A stretch of 64,000 nt of DNA from Dillenia suffruticosa. Lineage: Eukaryota > Streptophyta > Magnoliopsida > Dilleniales > Dilleniaceae. A model generated the notes under the pieces. It searched no databases, was not told where the DNA came from, and saw only the letters and a list, made by a program, of their open reading frames with translations. A program made the translations under genes and the position numbers. The DNA lies in NCBI GenBank assembly GCA_033439265.1, contig JAVTVX010000031.1, forward strand, positions 6,247,501 to 6,311,500, given 5' to 3'. Positions 31,502 through 40,944 of the stretch are shown in pieces (within the stretch, counting starts at the first letter, position 1; each line of letters begins with the position of its first letter).

Positions 31502-34500
31502 TGTCACGCCCTGACCTGCCCTCGGGCCTAGCACGCGACAACCGCCGTGGCACCTTGATATATTTGCACAATGTCCCGCATATTGAGACACTGTAAGGCT
31601 AATAACAACATCTAATCTAATGTATCACAGACGAAATCAATTCCTAAGTCATCACAATACGCCTCAATGCATCAATATATCAAATCAAATGAGAGTTATC
31701 ATTTGCACAAGTCAACATAAGTATAATACAGTCTTCCTAGATATATAAATACAATGGTCAACTAAATGCCCCAAATATAACAATAACCTCAAATGATTAC
31801 CGCGGAAGAGTGGGTAACTGTACCCAAACCCAGTGTCTCTGAAATGCGCAACGTAATCAAAGATTTGTTAGCCCTCAGTTCAAGACTAAACCTATAAGAT
31901 GGGAATGTGAGGGGTGAGTACCTAAAGGGGGATTGTATTCAACAAGTGAGGGAATTGACATCGTACTATTAATATCAGTGTGAACTTGAAGTGTCAAAGC
32001 ATAAGTTAATAATATCCACAGTGTGCAAACAAATCATATCATTTCAAAACTATATATCATACGCAGACATCAAAAATCAAGATATATATCCAATATTTAC
32101 ATCAATGTCATGAACATCCGGTCAATGAAATATTCCCGACAAGGGTATATCTCGACCAGTGACGGGAGCATTGTGGGTTTTCACAATGCATGTATGTAAA
32201 AATAATAGCTCTCTACCCTAATATTGGCCACAGGCTGATCCAATAAGCCCGCAATATCACAAGTACAATCATGAACATAGATCCGACATCTTGGGGATAG
32301 CTCTAGCCAAAGCGTATCTGGCACTTGCCTCTACCAACTATCCTTTGCAACTATGGAACATTGCTATATAGTGGGGAAAAGGGGGGGCACCAAGCCCAAA
32401 TCGTGGAATCATCACAGGGCATCCAACCCAATCACATGTTCAAATCCAAGTTATATGAAACCGTGTGCCAATAAATATGAAAATCATATAAATACTACAT
32501 GTTATGGAAAAAGTGGCACAATATCATTTGTGAAAGCGCATGGATGCATATCAAACAACTCAAGTAATTGGGACACTCCAATAGTCACAAAAATATGTGT
32601 AAAGCATATATGAAAATCTGAAAGCTCTGTTTATCACACATTTGAAATCGTGCTATAAAAAGCATTTAAAACAGAATTTTCCAATTAGTAGCAGATATCA
32701 AAGTCCCACTCACTATTTGGGAGAGGGTAACGTACTCCCCAATATTACCACGAAGCATAAATCTAGTGCTTCTCTCGTTCAAATCAAATAACTCTTATGA
32801 AGAAAAATCAGTCCGCAGATTTTCAAACCTACACGGTTATGGGAAATAAGCTATAACATTTTGTACAAAACTCCATTCCAAGCAAAATTGTGACATGTTA
32901 TAGGTAACTTCATGACCTATAACTTTCACATTATACACTTTCTCAAATTTACACCACAGAATTCCCATAAATCCTCACTTTGTTTCAGTCACATTCTAAT
33001 TTCAGCTTCTGTCCAATTTTTGTGCAGAAGCTATAACTTTTATTCTACTAATCAAAACTTAATGAAATTTTAACATGTCATTCCCAAGTCATAGATTTAC
33101 AATTTTCATGTTTTGAGTTTCACTCATTTAAAATCATGATCAGAACAGGCAGTTCTCAGTTGGAAACAAAATTTCTGCCAACACACACCTTTAGGAAAAA
33201 GAATATAACTTTTGATTCCCTTGTGCATTTTGGCTAAAATTTTAATTTCTGGTAAACAAGAAAGATAACTACAACTTTTATGGTTTGAGTTTCTTCAAAA
33301 TAGAGTTGGAAATGGTTCGTTTGTACATACGGATTTTATAGTCCGAAAAAGAATAACTTTTTGTCATGCTTCAGGAAAAATGCCATACCTTTTGGTACAG
33401 ATATCTGATCAACGTGGTTCTTATCTCGTTGGAAAGATAAGACTTGGATCTACAATTTATTTAACTAGAGTATTTTCAAATTCTAACTATAAGATATCTT
33501 AAAACAAAGGTGAATTCACAAATAGAAATAAAATCTAAAACAAGACAGAATAGAAAATTTACCTCAATTTTTTTGCCTTCGAAAACTCAAGCAAGCTTTC
33601 CACTTAGTCCCAGCCTTTGGTCACACTATGTACACCAAGTTAAGAGTGGGTTGAAAATAAAAATATAGTATTCTAGGATGTAAAAGAAGACCTTACATTC
33701 TTTTCAAATGTGTCTTGAGATTTGAAGAAATTTTCCAACACAATATTCTCCTCCTAGATTGGACTTACTCATTTTCACTCTTGGCTCTTGAAGGAATGAA
33801 GAATGCTCCACATTTTTCTTTCTTCTTCCTCTCACTCACGTCCACTTCATGGTGCAACAAATGAAGGTTGGAATCTTTTAATTATTACAAGCACACTTCA
33901 TTCCCCAAAAGTCAAGATTTGTACATCATCAACAAACATCAAATAAATGCTTGCTTTTTCATTCCATACTACACCATGCTTGTTTGTCTCAAAATGTCAA
34001 GAATTTCTTTTCCTCAACATGCTATTCACGTTCACAAGACTTCCTCAACATGCTTTGGCATTAAATGCTTGTATAATTTGTCTCTTGCTTTGTTAAATCA
34101 ATGGTTCAAACAATTTCATCAAATCTCCAATTTAATTTCCACCCTTGGATTGAAATTCCAAATTTTCAACACTCCATAACTTTCCCATACTTTGTTGTTT
34201 ACCATCTTATTGCATTTAAATCCCTATCTTTTGAGAAATTGATTCTAGGTTCTTATTAATTACAATTTGGTTCCTGGACTTATAAAAATTATAAATTGAT
34301 TTAAATTGGACACAAAATCTTGTGTTGGGCATAATTTAATTCATCCCGTGTTAAAACGTGATCATTTTGTCTTTTCGAATGGTTTTCAACCCAAATTAGG
34401 GTTTGTCGGCGATTTCTCTGAAAATCGTCGATTTTTTTTTATTTGCCCTTATTTGATGCTTGTGAGTATTAGAATTGATATTTCATGGTTTTAGGTCGTC

Positions 34501-34947
34501 TGTAGTTAATTTCGGACAATTTAGGTTTTGGTATTTGCTTATAAGCCCTCCAACTTTCAATAATTTGAAAACGATCCAAAAAATTCTCAAAATTACATGA
34601 TAGGTCCAAAATCACATATTTGGCCCAATGGAACCAATTTCAAAATTTAATATGGTCGTGTTGACCCTGTTTGTCAAAATCGATCCAAATTAGGGTTTAC
34701 GAACCAAATTTCTGGACTTTTACCGTTTTAACCCTAAAAATAATTATTTATCGAATTTAAAAATGTTTTCACTCTCAAAATCACATCTTATCATCATAAG
34801 ACCATGCCTAAAAATTTGTTCAAAAATTTTCTGGGGGAATTTTATTGAAAAAAATTTTGAGTGAAATTTATAAATGGATTTATGAAAAATCATTATATAT
34901 AAAGATAAAATAGGATACATGAGCATAAGCCGAGAGTCGGTGTTACA
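31502..34947 (-). repeat. Long Gypsy LTR 2 (5' LTR of the minus-strand element)
   Basis: On the minus strand it starts TGTAACACCGACTC (34947) and ends GCGTGACA (31502), followed by the primer site, so the limits are well defined at 3446 bp. Internal modules match phrases in LTR 1 and the 48-kb LTR. Plus frames at 32353, 33868 and 34306 and the minus frame at 34744 are low-complexity shadows. The sequence to its right (34948 on) is the interior of a different LTR, so the element inserted there or was joined to it. Confidence 0.75.
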
Positions 34948-36170
34948 GAATTAGGCTAACCTCTGAACATTAGCATTGTAGCCCTATGTCTTATCTTTAA
35001 ATGGCCATTGGAATCATCTCAATCTGACATTTACAGAAGAAGTTATGATAGGTTTTCTATGACTGCACAAGTTATATTGTTAAATTTGGTTTTAATATTG
35101 TTTGATATGACATGCTTTGTACAATTGGTACTGAATCTAGTTACGAATCTTATGTGATCCTTGTGACAAATTGGAATTTTTGTGATTATCACTCATGTGA
35201 ATATGAAGTAATATGAAGAGAAAGTGATATTGCGATGATAACTCTGGAAGTTTTGCGAAGCCTACGGGCGAAGCTTGAAGGTAGAATTAAAAACAGGTAA
35301 AGTGTTTGAGGTGTCTAACGTAAAAAGATCTAGATTTCATTTAGGAATACCAACTTTTGGTTTGCTTTTCAGATCCTTATACACTAACTTGGTTCAATAC
35401 TTCATTTCTTTCTTTAAATGTCAAATTAAATTAGACCAATGAAGATGGAAAAAGTATAATGGTTTTAAATACGGCAATTGTGATTGTTCTTTTGGGTTAA
35501 TGTGCATCTTTGGTATATTTTGTTATGATTTTGATTCTTATATAGTGATGTTAATATTCTTGTGCCTGCTACTTGTATTGCTTGCTATTAATTCCCTGTG
35601 TACTTGCTCAGCTTATGCTGATCCCAATATCCTTATTTTCAGGTGATCTAGGAGAAGAAAGGGAAGCCCATGGTAGAGGCATTTGAGTTGAGGGATTAGT
35701 TCCCTATCCATCGTGGACTCCTTTTATTTTGTTTGAGGCATGTAATTATTTGTTTTCTCGTTAATAGTTTGGGATGTATTCCTATAAATATGTATAGTTT
35801 TGACACACGAAAACATATTGTATATAGTTTTATGGATATGGTGTTCATATACTATAGTATGTTATGCTGGGCGGCCAGGAGAGCCATTGATGCTAGCTTG
35901 TTTGATAATAGAAGTGTCATATTAATCTTTATCAGATTACCCCAGGTGGCTAAAAAGTCACTAAATAAAAGAGATCTTGCCGTGGTTTTATTTGGAAAGA
36001 ACAAGCGATTTATTTTCTTTTAATATAAATTTCTTTCCGTGTTATCACACACGGGGGGTACGATAATCACGAGTCCAGACATCGCATTTTAATTAGGCTG
36101 ATTGCTTTTGTATTTGCTTGTTTATCTCTTTTTGATAGGGGGTACGATACCTGGATTGCGGGTCATTACA
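34948..36170 (+). repeat. 3' portion of an LTR of a second Gypsy family
   Basis: The sequence from GAATTAGGCTAACC to GCGGGTCATTACA is co-linear with about 48136..50030, where the same LTR ends next to a primer site. It is cut on its left by LTR 2. The plus frame at 35733..36023 occurs at the equivalent place in both copies (49699..49938) but is weakly conserved, and I do not call it a gene. Confidence 0.8.
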
Positions 36171-36372
36171 GTTAGCGCTAATCGATATGGTGGGATCGAA
36201 ATAGGAGTAGTCCTAGGAGCAAAATCAATTTCAAAGTCGAGCTCCCAGGTTGGTGGTAACCTAGGTAGTTTCTCAGGGAAAACATCAAGAAACTCATGCA
36301 TTACTGGGACCTCATCAAGCTTCGGTCTTTCTATGATAGTATCTATCACGTGGGCCAGATAGCGAGTCGTCA
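36171..36372 (-). pseudogene. Chromovirus RT N-terminal fragment
   Basis: The minus-strand frame reads RYLAHVIDTIIERPKLDEVP, EFLDVFPEKLPRLP and DFAPRTTPISIPPYRLA. This matches 27900..28110 of the plus-strand element (YLAHIIDT, EFPDMFPEELPGLP). It is the protease-RT junction of a Tekay/Del-like pol, joined in frame on its upstream side to an Athila-like integrase (frame 36122..36424). Confidence 0.8.
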
Positions 36373-36771
36373 CAGTTTTACAGTCATTTTTTACACATGC
36401 AGCTGTCTCTACCCACTTACTCACATAATCAACAGCGACAAGAATTCATGATTAAACGATTTTGGAAAAGGTCCCATGAAATCTATACCCCAAACATAAA
36501 AAATATCAACAATCAAAATATTATTTAAGGGCATCTCATGACGATTAGAAATATTTCCAGTTCTCTGACATTGATCACATGCACGGACATACAAATGAGC
36601 ATCCCTAAACAAAGTAGGCCAATAAAATCCAAATTGAAGTACCTTTGCTGTTGTACGAGAGGGACCATGATGACCACCAACCTCCTTATCATGACAAAAA
36701 CTAAAGATATTACGTATCTCTTGTTTGGGAACACATCTCCTAATGATACCATCACCACATACCTTATACAA
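36373..36771 (-). pseudogene. Athila-like integrase, N-terminal half
   Basis: Frame 36421..36771 carries FCHDKEVGGHHGPSRT, FGFYWPTLFRDA and CDQCQRTGNIS, the HHCC zinc domain, then WGIDFMGPFPKS with the first catalytic Asp of the core. A frame change near 36430 leads to VSKWVETAACVKNDCKTV, after which the sequence switches to the chromovirus fragment. The second Asp and the Glu are therefore missing. Related shadows are at 36525..36941 and 36538..36801. Confidence 0.85.
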
Positions 36772-37024
36772 GTATGGCTCATCCCAAAGATAATGGCGTA
36801 AATCGGAAAAGAACTTCTTTCTCTGATGTGCCTTGATTCTCTTTGGTAGAACCCTGCAATGAAGATAATTGACAAAGTCAGCATACCAAGGTTCATCAAT
36901 TCAAGTGAAAAAAAATAAATTCTCATCAGGAAAAGAATCATTCAAAGGATGATTAATCATTGTCTCAATGAATTCTCCCTCCAATCGAGATAAATGATCA
37001 ATTGCAGGATTATCAACTCATCTT

Positions 37025-37297
37025 CTATCCACAATCTCGATATCCAATTCCTATAACAAAAGAATCCAACTTAGTATGAATAACAATTTTGGACAACAAC
37101 AAGTAAGATCGGAATTTCTCAAGTGCAAAGATGACAGCAAATAGTTTTTTTTCGGTAGTGGTATACACTTTCTGAGCCTCATTCATAGTCCTACTCGCAT
37201 AATATATGACAAGAAATTTCCTATCTACCGTTTGTCCTAAAACTGTACCTACAGTATCATCACTTGCATCACAATAAATATCAAAGGAAAATCTCAT
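37025..37297 (-). pseudogene. Athila-like RNase H domain
   Basis: It shows FDIYCDASDDTVGTVLGQ, IYYASRTMNEAQKVYTTTEKKLFAVIFALEKFRSYLL. These are the RNase H phrases following RT in Gypsy pol, with the DAS aspartate present. It runs in the same orientation as, and directly downstream of, the RT frames. The interval 36772..37024 holds decayed sequence between RNase H and integrase. Confidence 0.88.
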
Positions 37298-38260
37298 CTA
37301 GGTGGTTGCACTATGGGAGACTCATTCAATTTCGATTTCAAGCAATGAGAGGAGTTCAAACAAGAATTATCAAATACAAAAGGGGCATCTTTCACCAAAA
37401 GATTGGTTAGACTTCTAGCGAGCTTGGAAAAATCCTTGATAAATTTTCGATAAAAACCAGCACGTCCTAGAAATCTTCTAACATCTTTTAATGACTTAGG
37501 TGGAGGAAGTTTCTCAATCAACTTAACTTTTGCCCTATCAACCTTCATTCCCTTATAAGACACCTTATGACCCAAAACAATTTATTCTTTCACCATGAAA
37601 TGACACTTTTCGTAATTCAGCACCAAATTGGTTTCCTCATACCTCATTAAAATTTGTTTCAAAATTTTCAAGGAATCATCAAAAGAGGAATCAAACACAG
37701 AGAAGTCATCCATAAAAATCTCCATAAAATCATCAATGAAATCAGCAAAAATAGATAGCATGCATCTCTGAAATGTAGTTAGGGCTTTACAAAGACCAAA
37801 AGGCATGCATCTAAATGCAAAGGTACCATATGGACATGTAAATGTGGTTTTTTCTTGGTCAGCAGGATCAATACCAATTTGTAAATAACCAGAAAACCCA
37901 TCCAAAAAGTAATAAAATGCATGGCCAGCCAATTTTTCAACAAATTGATCAAGAAAGGGAAGGGGGTAATGATCTTTTCTAGTGGCATCATTCAATCTCC
38001 TATATTCAACACACACCCTCCAACCTGTGATAATACGTATGGGAATCAACTCATTCCTATCATTCTTAACCACAGTAGTTTCAGCTTTCTTAGGAACAAC
38101 TTGCAAAGGACTCACCCAAGTAGAATCAGAGATATGAAAGATAATACATACATTTATTGATCCCCTTCTTTACCATCTCCTTAAGATATTTATTGAGTCT
38201 CCTTTGTGGTTGAGCCATGACCTTGAACCCATCCTCCAATAGGATCTTGTGCATGGAAAT
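37294..38260 (-). pseudogene. Athila-like reverse transcriptase
   Basis: Frame 37582..38115 carries WVSPLQVVPKK (partly upstream), GWRVCVEYRRLNDATRKDHYPLPFLDQ, YYFLDGFSGYLQIGI, TFAFRCMPFGLCKA and the active site IFMDDFSVF. Frame 37294..37575 adds the thumb and connection, KGMKVDRAKVKLIEKLPPP and VRRFLGRAGFYRKFIKDFS. FMDD in place of YVDD, and this wording, are typical of the Athila lineage. One stop at the frame junction and frame breaks near 38117 inactivate it. The plus frame 37921..38160 is a shadow. Confidence 0.9.
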
Positions 38261-38317
38261 TGAGGGATTTATACCACGGATGTCAACAATGGTCCAACCT
38301 ATAGCCTTTTTGTGTTG

Positions 38318-39045
38318 TTACAAAATTTGCAACAATCTCTCCTCCTTGAAACCTATCAAAGATGAAGAAATAATCACCGGAAACATAGAGGAACTATCCA
38401 AGAGTATATACTTCAAATGAGATGGCAATAGTTTAAGTTCAGGAGTGGAAGAAACTTGTTGTGAACTATCATTTTTCTCCTCAACATTCAAAACCACATG
38501 CAAGTTCTCTATGTGTGTAGAAACAATATGAATCTCATCTATCACATCCAAAGCAACACAAACATTAGCATGCTCAACATCGAGAAAATCATGCTTCATA
38601 TGCAATGAGCTAGAAATGCAATTTTCAAGAGGATCAATATAATAAAAGACATTCAAATCATGCTCGACAATCCTCTCTATGCAATCAACTTTGAACACTT
38701 CTTGTCTATCAAAATTTCGCATGGAATTAAAAATATCAAACTCAATTTTCTCATTATTCAATCTCAAAGTCAGTTTTCCATAAGAAACATCGATCAATGC
38801 ATGTTAGTGTTCAAAAATGGTCTACCCAAAATCAAAGAAGTATCCTCATCATCAACCATGTCCAAAACTACAAAATCAATAGGAAAGATGAATTTATCGA
38901 CCTTAACCAAAATATCCTCAACAATACCTCTGGTATACTTGACACCCCTATCAACTAATTGCAAAGAAATATTGGTAGGTCGATAATCCCTTAATCCTAA
39001 TTTTAAAAACATGAAGTATGGCATGAGGTTGATGCCAGCACTCAA
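38318..39045 (-). pseudogene. Athila-like protease region
   Basis: Frame 38794..39045 shows SAGINLMPYFMFLKLGL, ISLQLVDRGVKYTRGIVEDILVKVDKFIFPIDFVVLDM and LILGRPFLNT, the Athila protease. The DLGAS active site appears as the altered SAGIN phrase at a frame junction. Frame 38318..38797 continues to the linker before RT. The protease would mature Gag-Pol, but this copy is broken. Confidence 0.8.
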
Positions 39046-39770
39046 ATCACAAAGAACATCAGAAAAATCAGAAGAGCCAATAGTACAAGGGATAGAAAAC
39101 TCCCTGAATCTTTAAGTTTTGGTGGCAGGTTCTTTTGTAGAATTGCTAAATACTCCTCTGTAAGCTTAACCGTTGAAACCTCATCTACCTTCCTTTTGTT
39201 TGTGATCACGACCTTCAAAAACTTCACATAGCTCAGCATCTGCCTGATAGTATCCAAAAGAGGAATTTTAATATACAATCTCTTAAAAATTTCAAGAAAT
39301 TTCTCAAATTGTTTTTCTGTATTATCACTCAACAAACGACTAGAAAAAGGAACACGAGATCTATACTCTCTCAAAGGTAAGGAACTTCCCTGTTTTGTTT
39401 CAGAAGCCTTGGTCTTCCCTTCAATAGGCTACTTGTTCTTGGCCTCTTGTTCATTCTCTTCCTTCGACTGAATCGGTTCCTCTTGCAGTTGCTTCCCACT
39501 CCTCAATGTAACTGCCATTGCTTGCTCTCTGGGATTCTTTTCCGTATCACTCGGCAGTCTACCTGGCACACGAGAATGAAGGCGTTAGTCAATTGATCAA
39601 TCTTATTCTCAAGTTTTTCAAACCTTTCATTTGTTACTATTGCCAAATGCTCAATCACTATCTCCTACAATGCTTTGCTCTCCCTTGGATGTTGATTTCC
39701 AGAAGTAGAATTCTGTGGATTGTTTGGTCATGGTGGTGCCCTTTGAATCCATGAAAAATTTGGATGGTTC
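39042..39770 (-). pseudogene. Athila-like Gag C-terminal region
   Basis: It contains VPFSSRLLSDNTEKQFEKF, LEIFKRLYIKIPLLDTIRQM, YVKFLKVVITNKRKVDE and LAILQKNLPPKLKDSGSF. These are diagnostic of the part before protease in Athila elements. Upstream broken sequence to about 39770 includes ERFEKLENKIDQLTNAF. The N-terminal Gag, leader and LTR are absent, and the sequence abuts an LTR terminus at 39771. Confidence 0.82.
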
Positions 39771-39831
39771 CTTTCACGTCCCGACCCTCGAGTCTAGCAC
39801 GCAACAACCGCGGCATTATCTCAGTATACGG
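39771..39831 (-). repeat. Terminal fragment of a minus-strand Gypsy LTR (continues at 47467)
   Basis: The plus-strand text CACGTCCCGACCCTCGAG and CTAGCACGCAACAACCG parallels the left end of LTR 2 (31502 on: CACGCCCTGACC, CTAGCACGCGACAACCG). It breaks at 39831, where a plus LTR starts. The continuation resumes after that insertion at about 47467. TACGG before and TACTG after the insertion form a near-exact 5-bp duplication. Confidence 0.65.
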
Positions 39832-40465
39832 TGTAACACCGACACCTCAGTGTACTTACTATTGTAATTCTCTTCATTTTATATATGTTATTACTCATGT
39901 TTCTATATAGAAAATGCACAAGGAAATTTTTTCGCTAAAACCACTCCCGCAAAATTTTCGGTCCAAATCGACGGAAATTAAAAATTTCCAAAATGACCAC
40001 CGATGGTCCAAAAAATAATTTGGATCACTCTAAAGTGTTTAAGAATCTCAAATTTGAGTAGATCTTATTTCGTAGAGCTAAACCATAAATTTTCTAGAAA
40101 TTTGCCTGTAAAACCCCATCCTGGTCGAATGTGTCCCGGAAAGGCTAAACAATCATATTTTGATGTAGGATGAATGAAATTAGGTCTAACACAAGATTTT
40201 GTATCTAACTTGAAATTTTGCAATTTTTGGGGTCAAAAAATAACTTTTATAAGTCAAGGTGCTTATTTGCAATTAACAAAAATTAAAGGTATTTGGCAAA
40301 TGGTTTTCTCCCAAGACCGTGAACTAGCAAGAGAGAAAGAATGATGAAAAAAAATCATGGGTGCCATGAGGAAGAAGAAAAGAAATTATTTATTTATTTT
40401 GGATTTTTGAGAAATTAATCCAAGGTTGGAAATATAGTTTGTGTGAGATGAATTAACTTGGGCAC
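39832..40465 (+). repeat. 5' part of a Gypsy LTR, interrupted by Copia D
   Basis: It starts TGTAACACCGACACCTC, the family LTR start. It continues to 40465, is split by Copia D, and resumes at about 45652..45717 before another LTR start at 45718. No genes are present. It probably represents the truncated left LTR of an element whose internal region was lost. Confidence 0.65.
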
Positions 40466-40944
40466 TGTTGAAAAGAGGAATTAATCAACCTATCATCACA
40501 TTTCTAAGAAAGGGCCTTCCCAAGAGTTCAACAAGTTCTTCTCAAGGATGGAGCTTTAATTTGGGCTGGCCCGCAGAATTCGGGCTGGGCCCTTCGGGCC
40601 CAGCCCGGGCCAGCAAAAGGGCCCGTTTTGGCCCAGCAAAGGGGGCCCAATTGGGCCCCAACGGCTAGGCAAACCTAGCCGTTGGAAGCTGTCCAACGGC
40701 TAGTAATTCTAGCCATTGGAGACAGCCTCCAACGGCTAGTAGAGAGGGGTCTTAACCCCTCTCTTGTTCTCTCTTTTTTGCTCTCTAATTCTCTCCCTCA
40801 TCTTCTTCTATAAATAGGCTTCTATGTATTCAAGCAAAGGTATGAACAAAAGTTCAAATCTATGAATGTTATTTGCTTTCTATTTCAATAAAATTCAGAG
40901 TTATATTTCAAGATCTCTTGAGTTCTTTCTTTGATCTTTCAACA
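40466..40944 (+). repeat. Copia D 5' LTR
   Basis: 479 bp. From left to right it holds a GC-rich block with a perfect 12-bp stem, 3-base loop hairpin (40581..40607; CGGGCTGGGCCC and its complement), an array of AACGG motifs, a TATA box at 40809..40816 and an AATAAA signal near 40888. The last base is the A of the gag start codon. Confidence 0.95.
40657..40816 (+). promoter_or_regulatory. Copia D LTR promoter with MSA-type motif cluster
   Basis: The 11-mer YCYAACGGYYA, the mitosis-specific activator (MSA) consensus bound by plant MYB3R proteins, matches at 40657..40667 (+), 40676..40686 (-), 40692..40702 (+) and 40728..40738 (+). A fifth site at 40710..40720 (-) is altered here but intact in the 3' LTR. 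TATAAATA follows at 40809..40816. GGGCC words upstream match Site II/TCP-type motifs. MSA control of G2/M genes is established for plant promoters. Its use here is inferred. Confidence 0.7.

Noticed and set aside
35733..36023. Frame conserved in position between two LTR copies (35733..36023 and 49699..49938)
   Set aside because: Conserved only as part of the LTR. Length and frame differ between copies, and the product shows no domain.
40468..40668. 67-codon frame in both Copia D LTRs
   Set aside because: It covers the GC-rich hairpin and promoter area, and the Gly/Pro/Ala-rich product follows from the GGGCC words.
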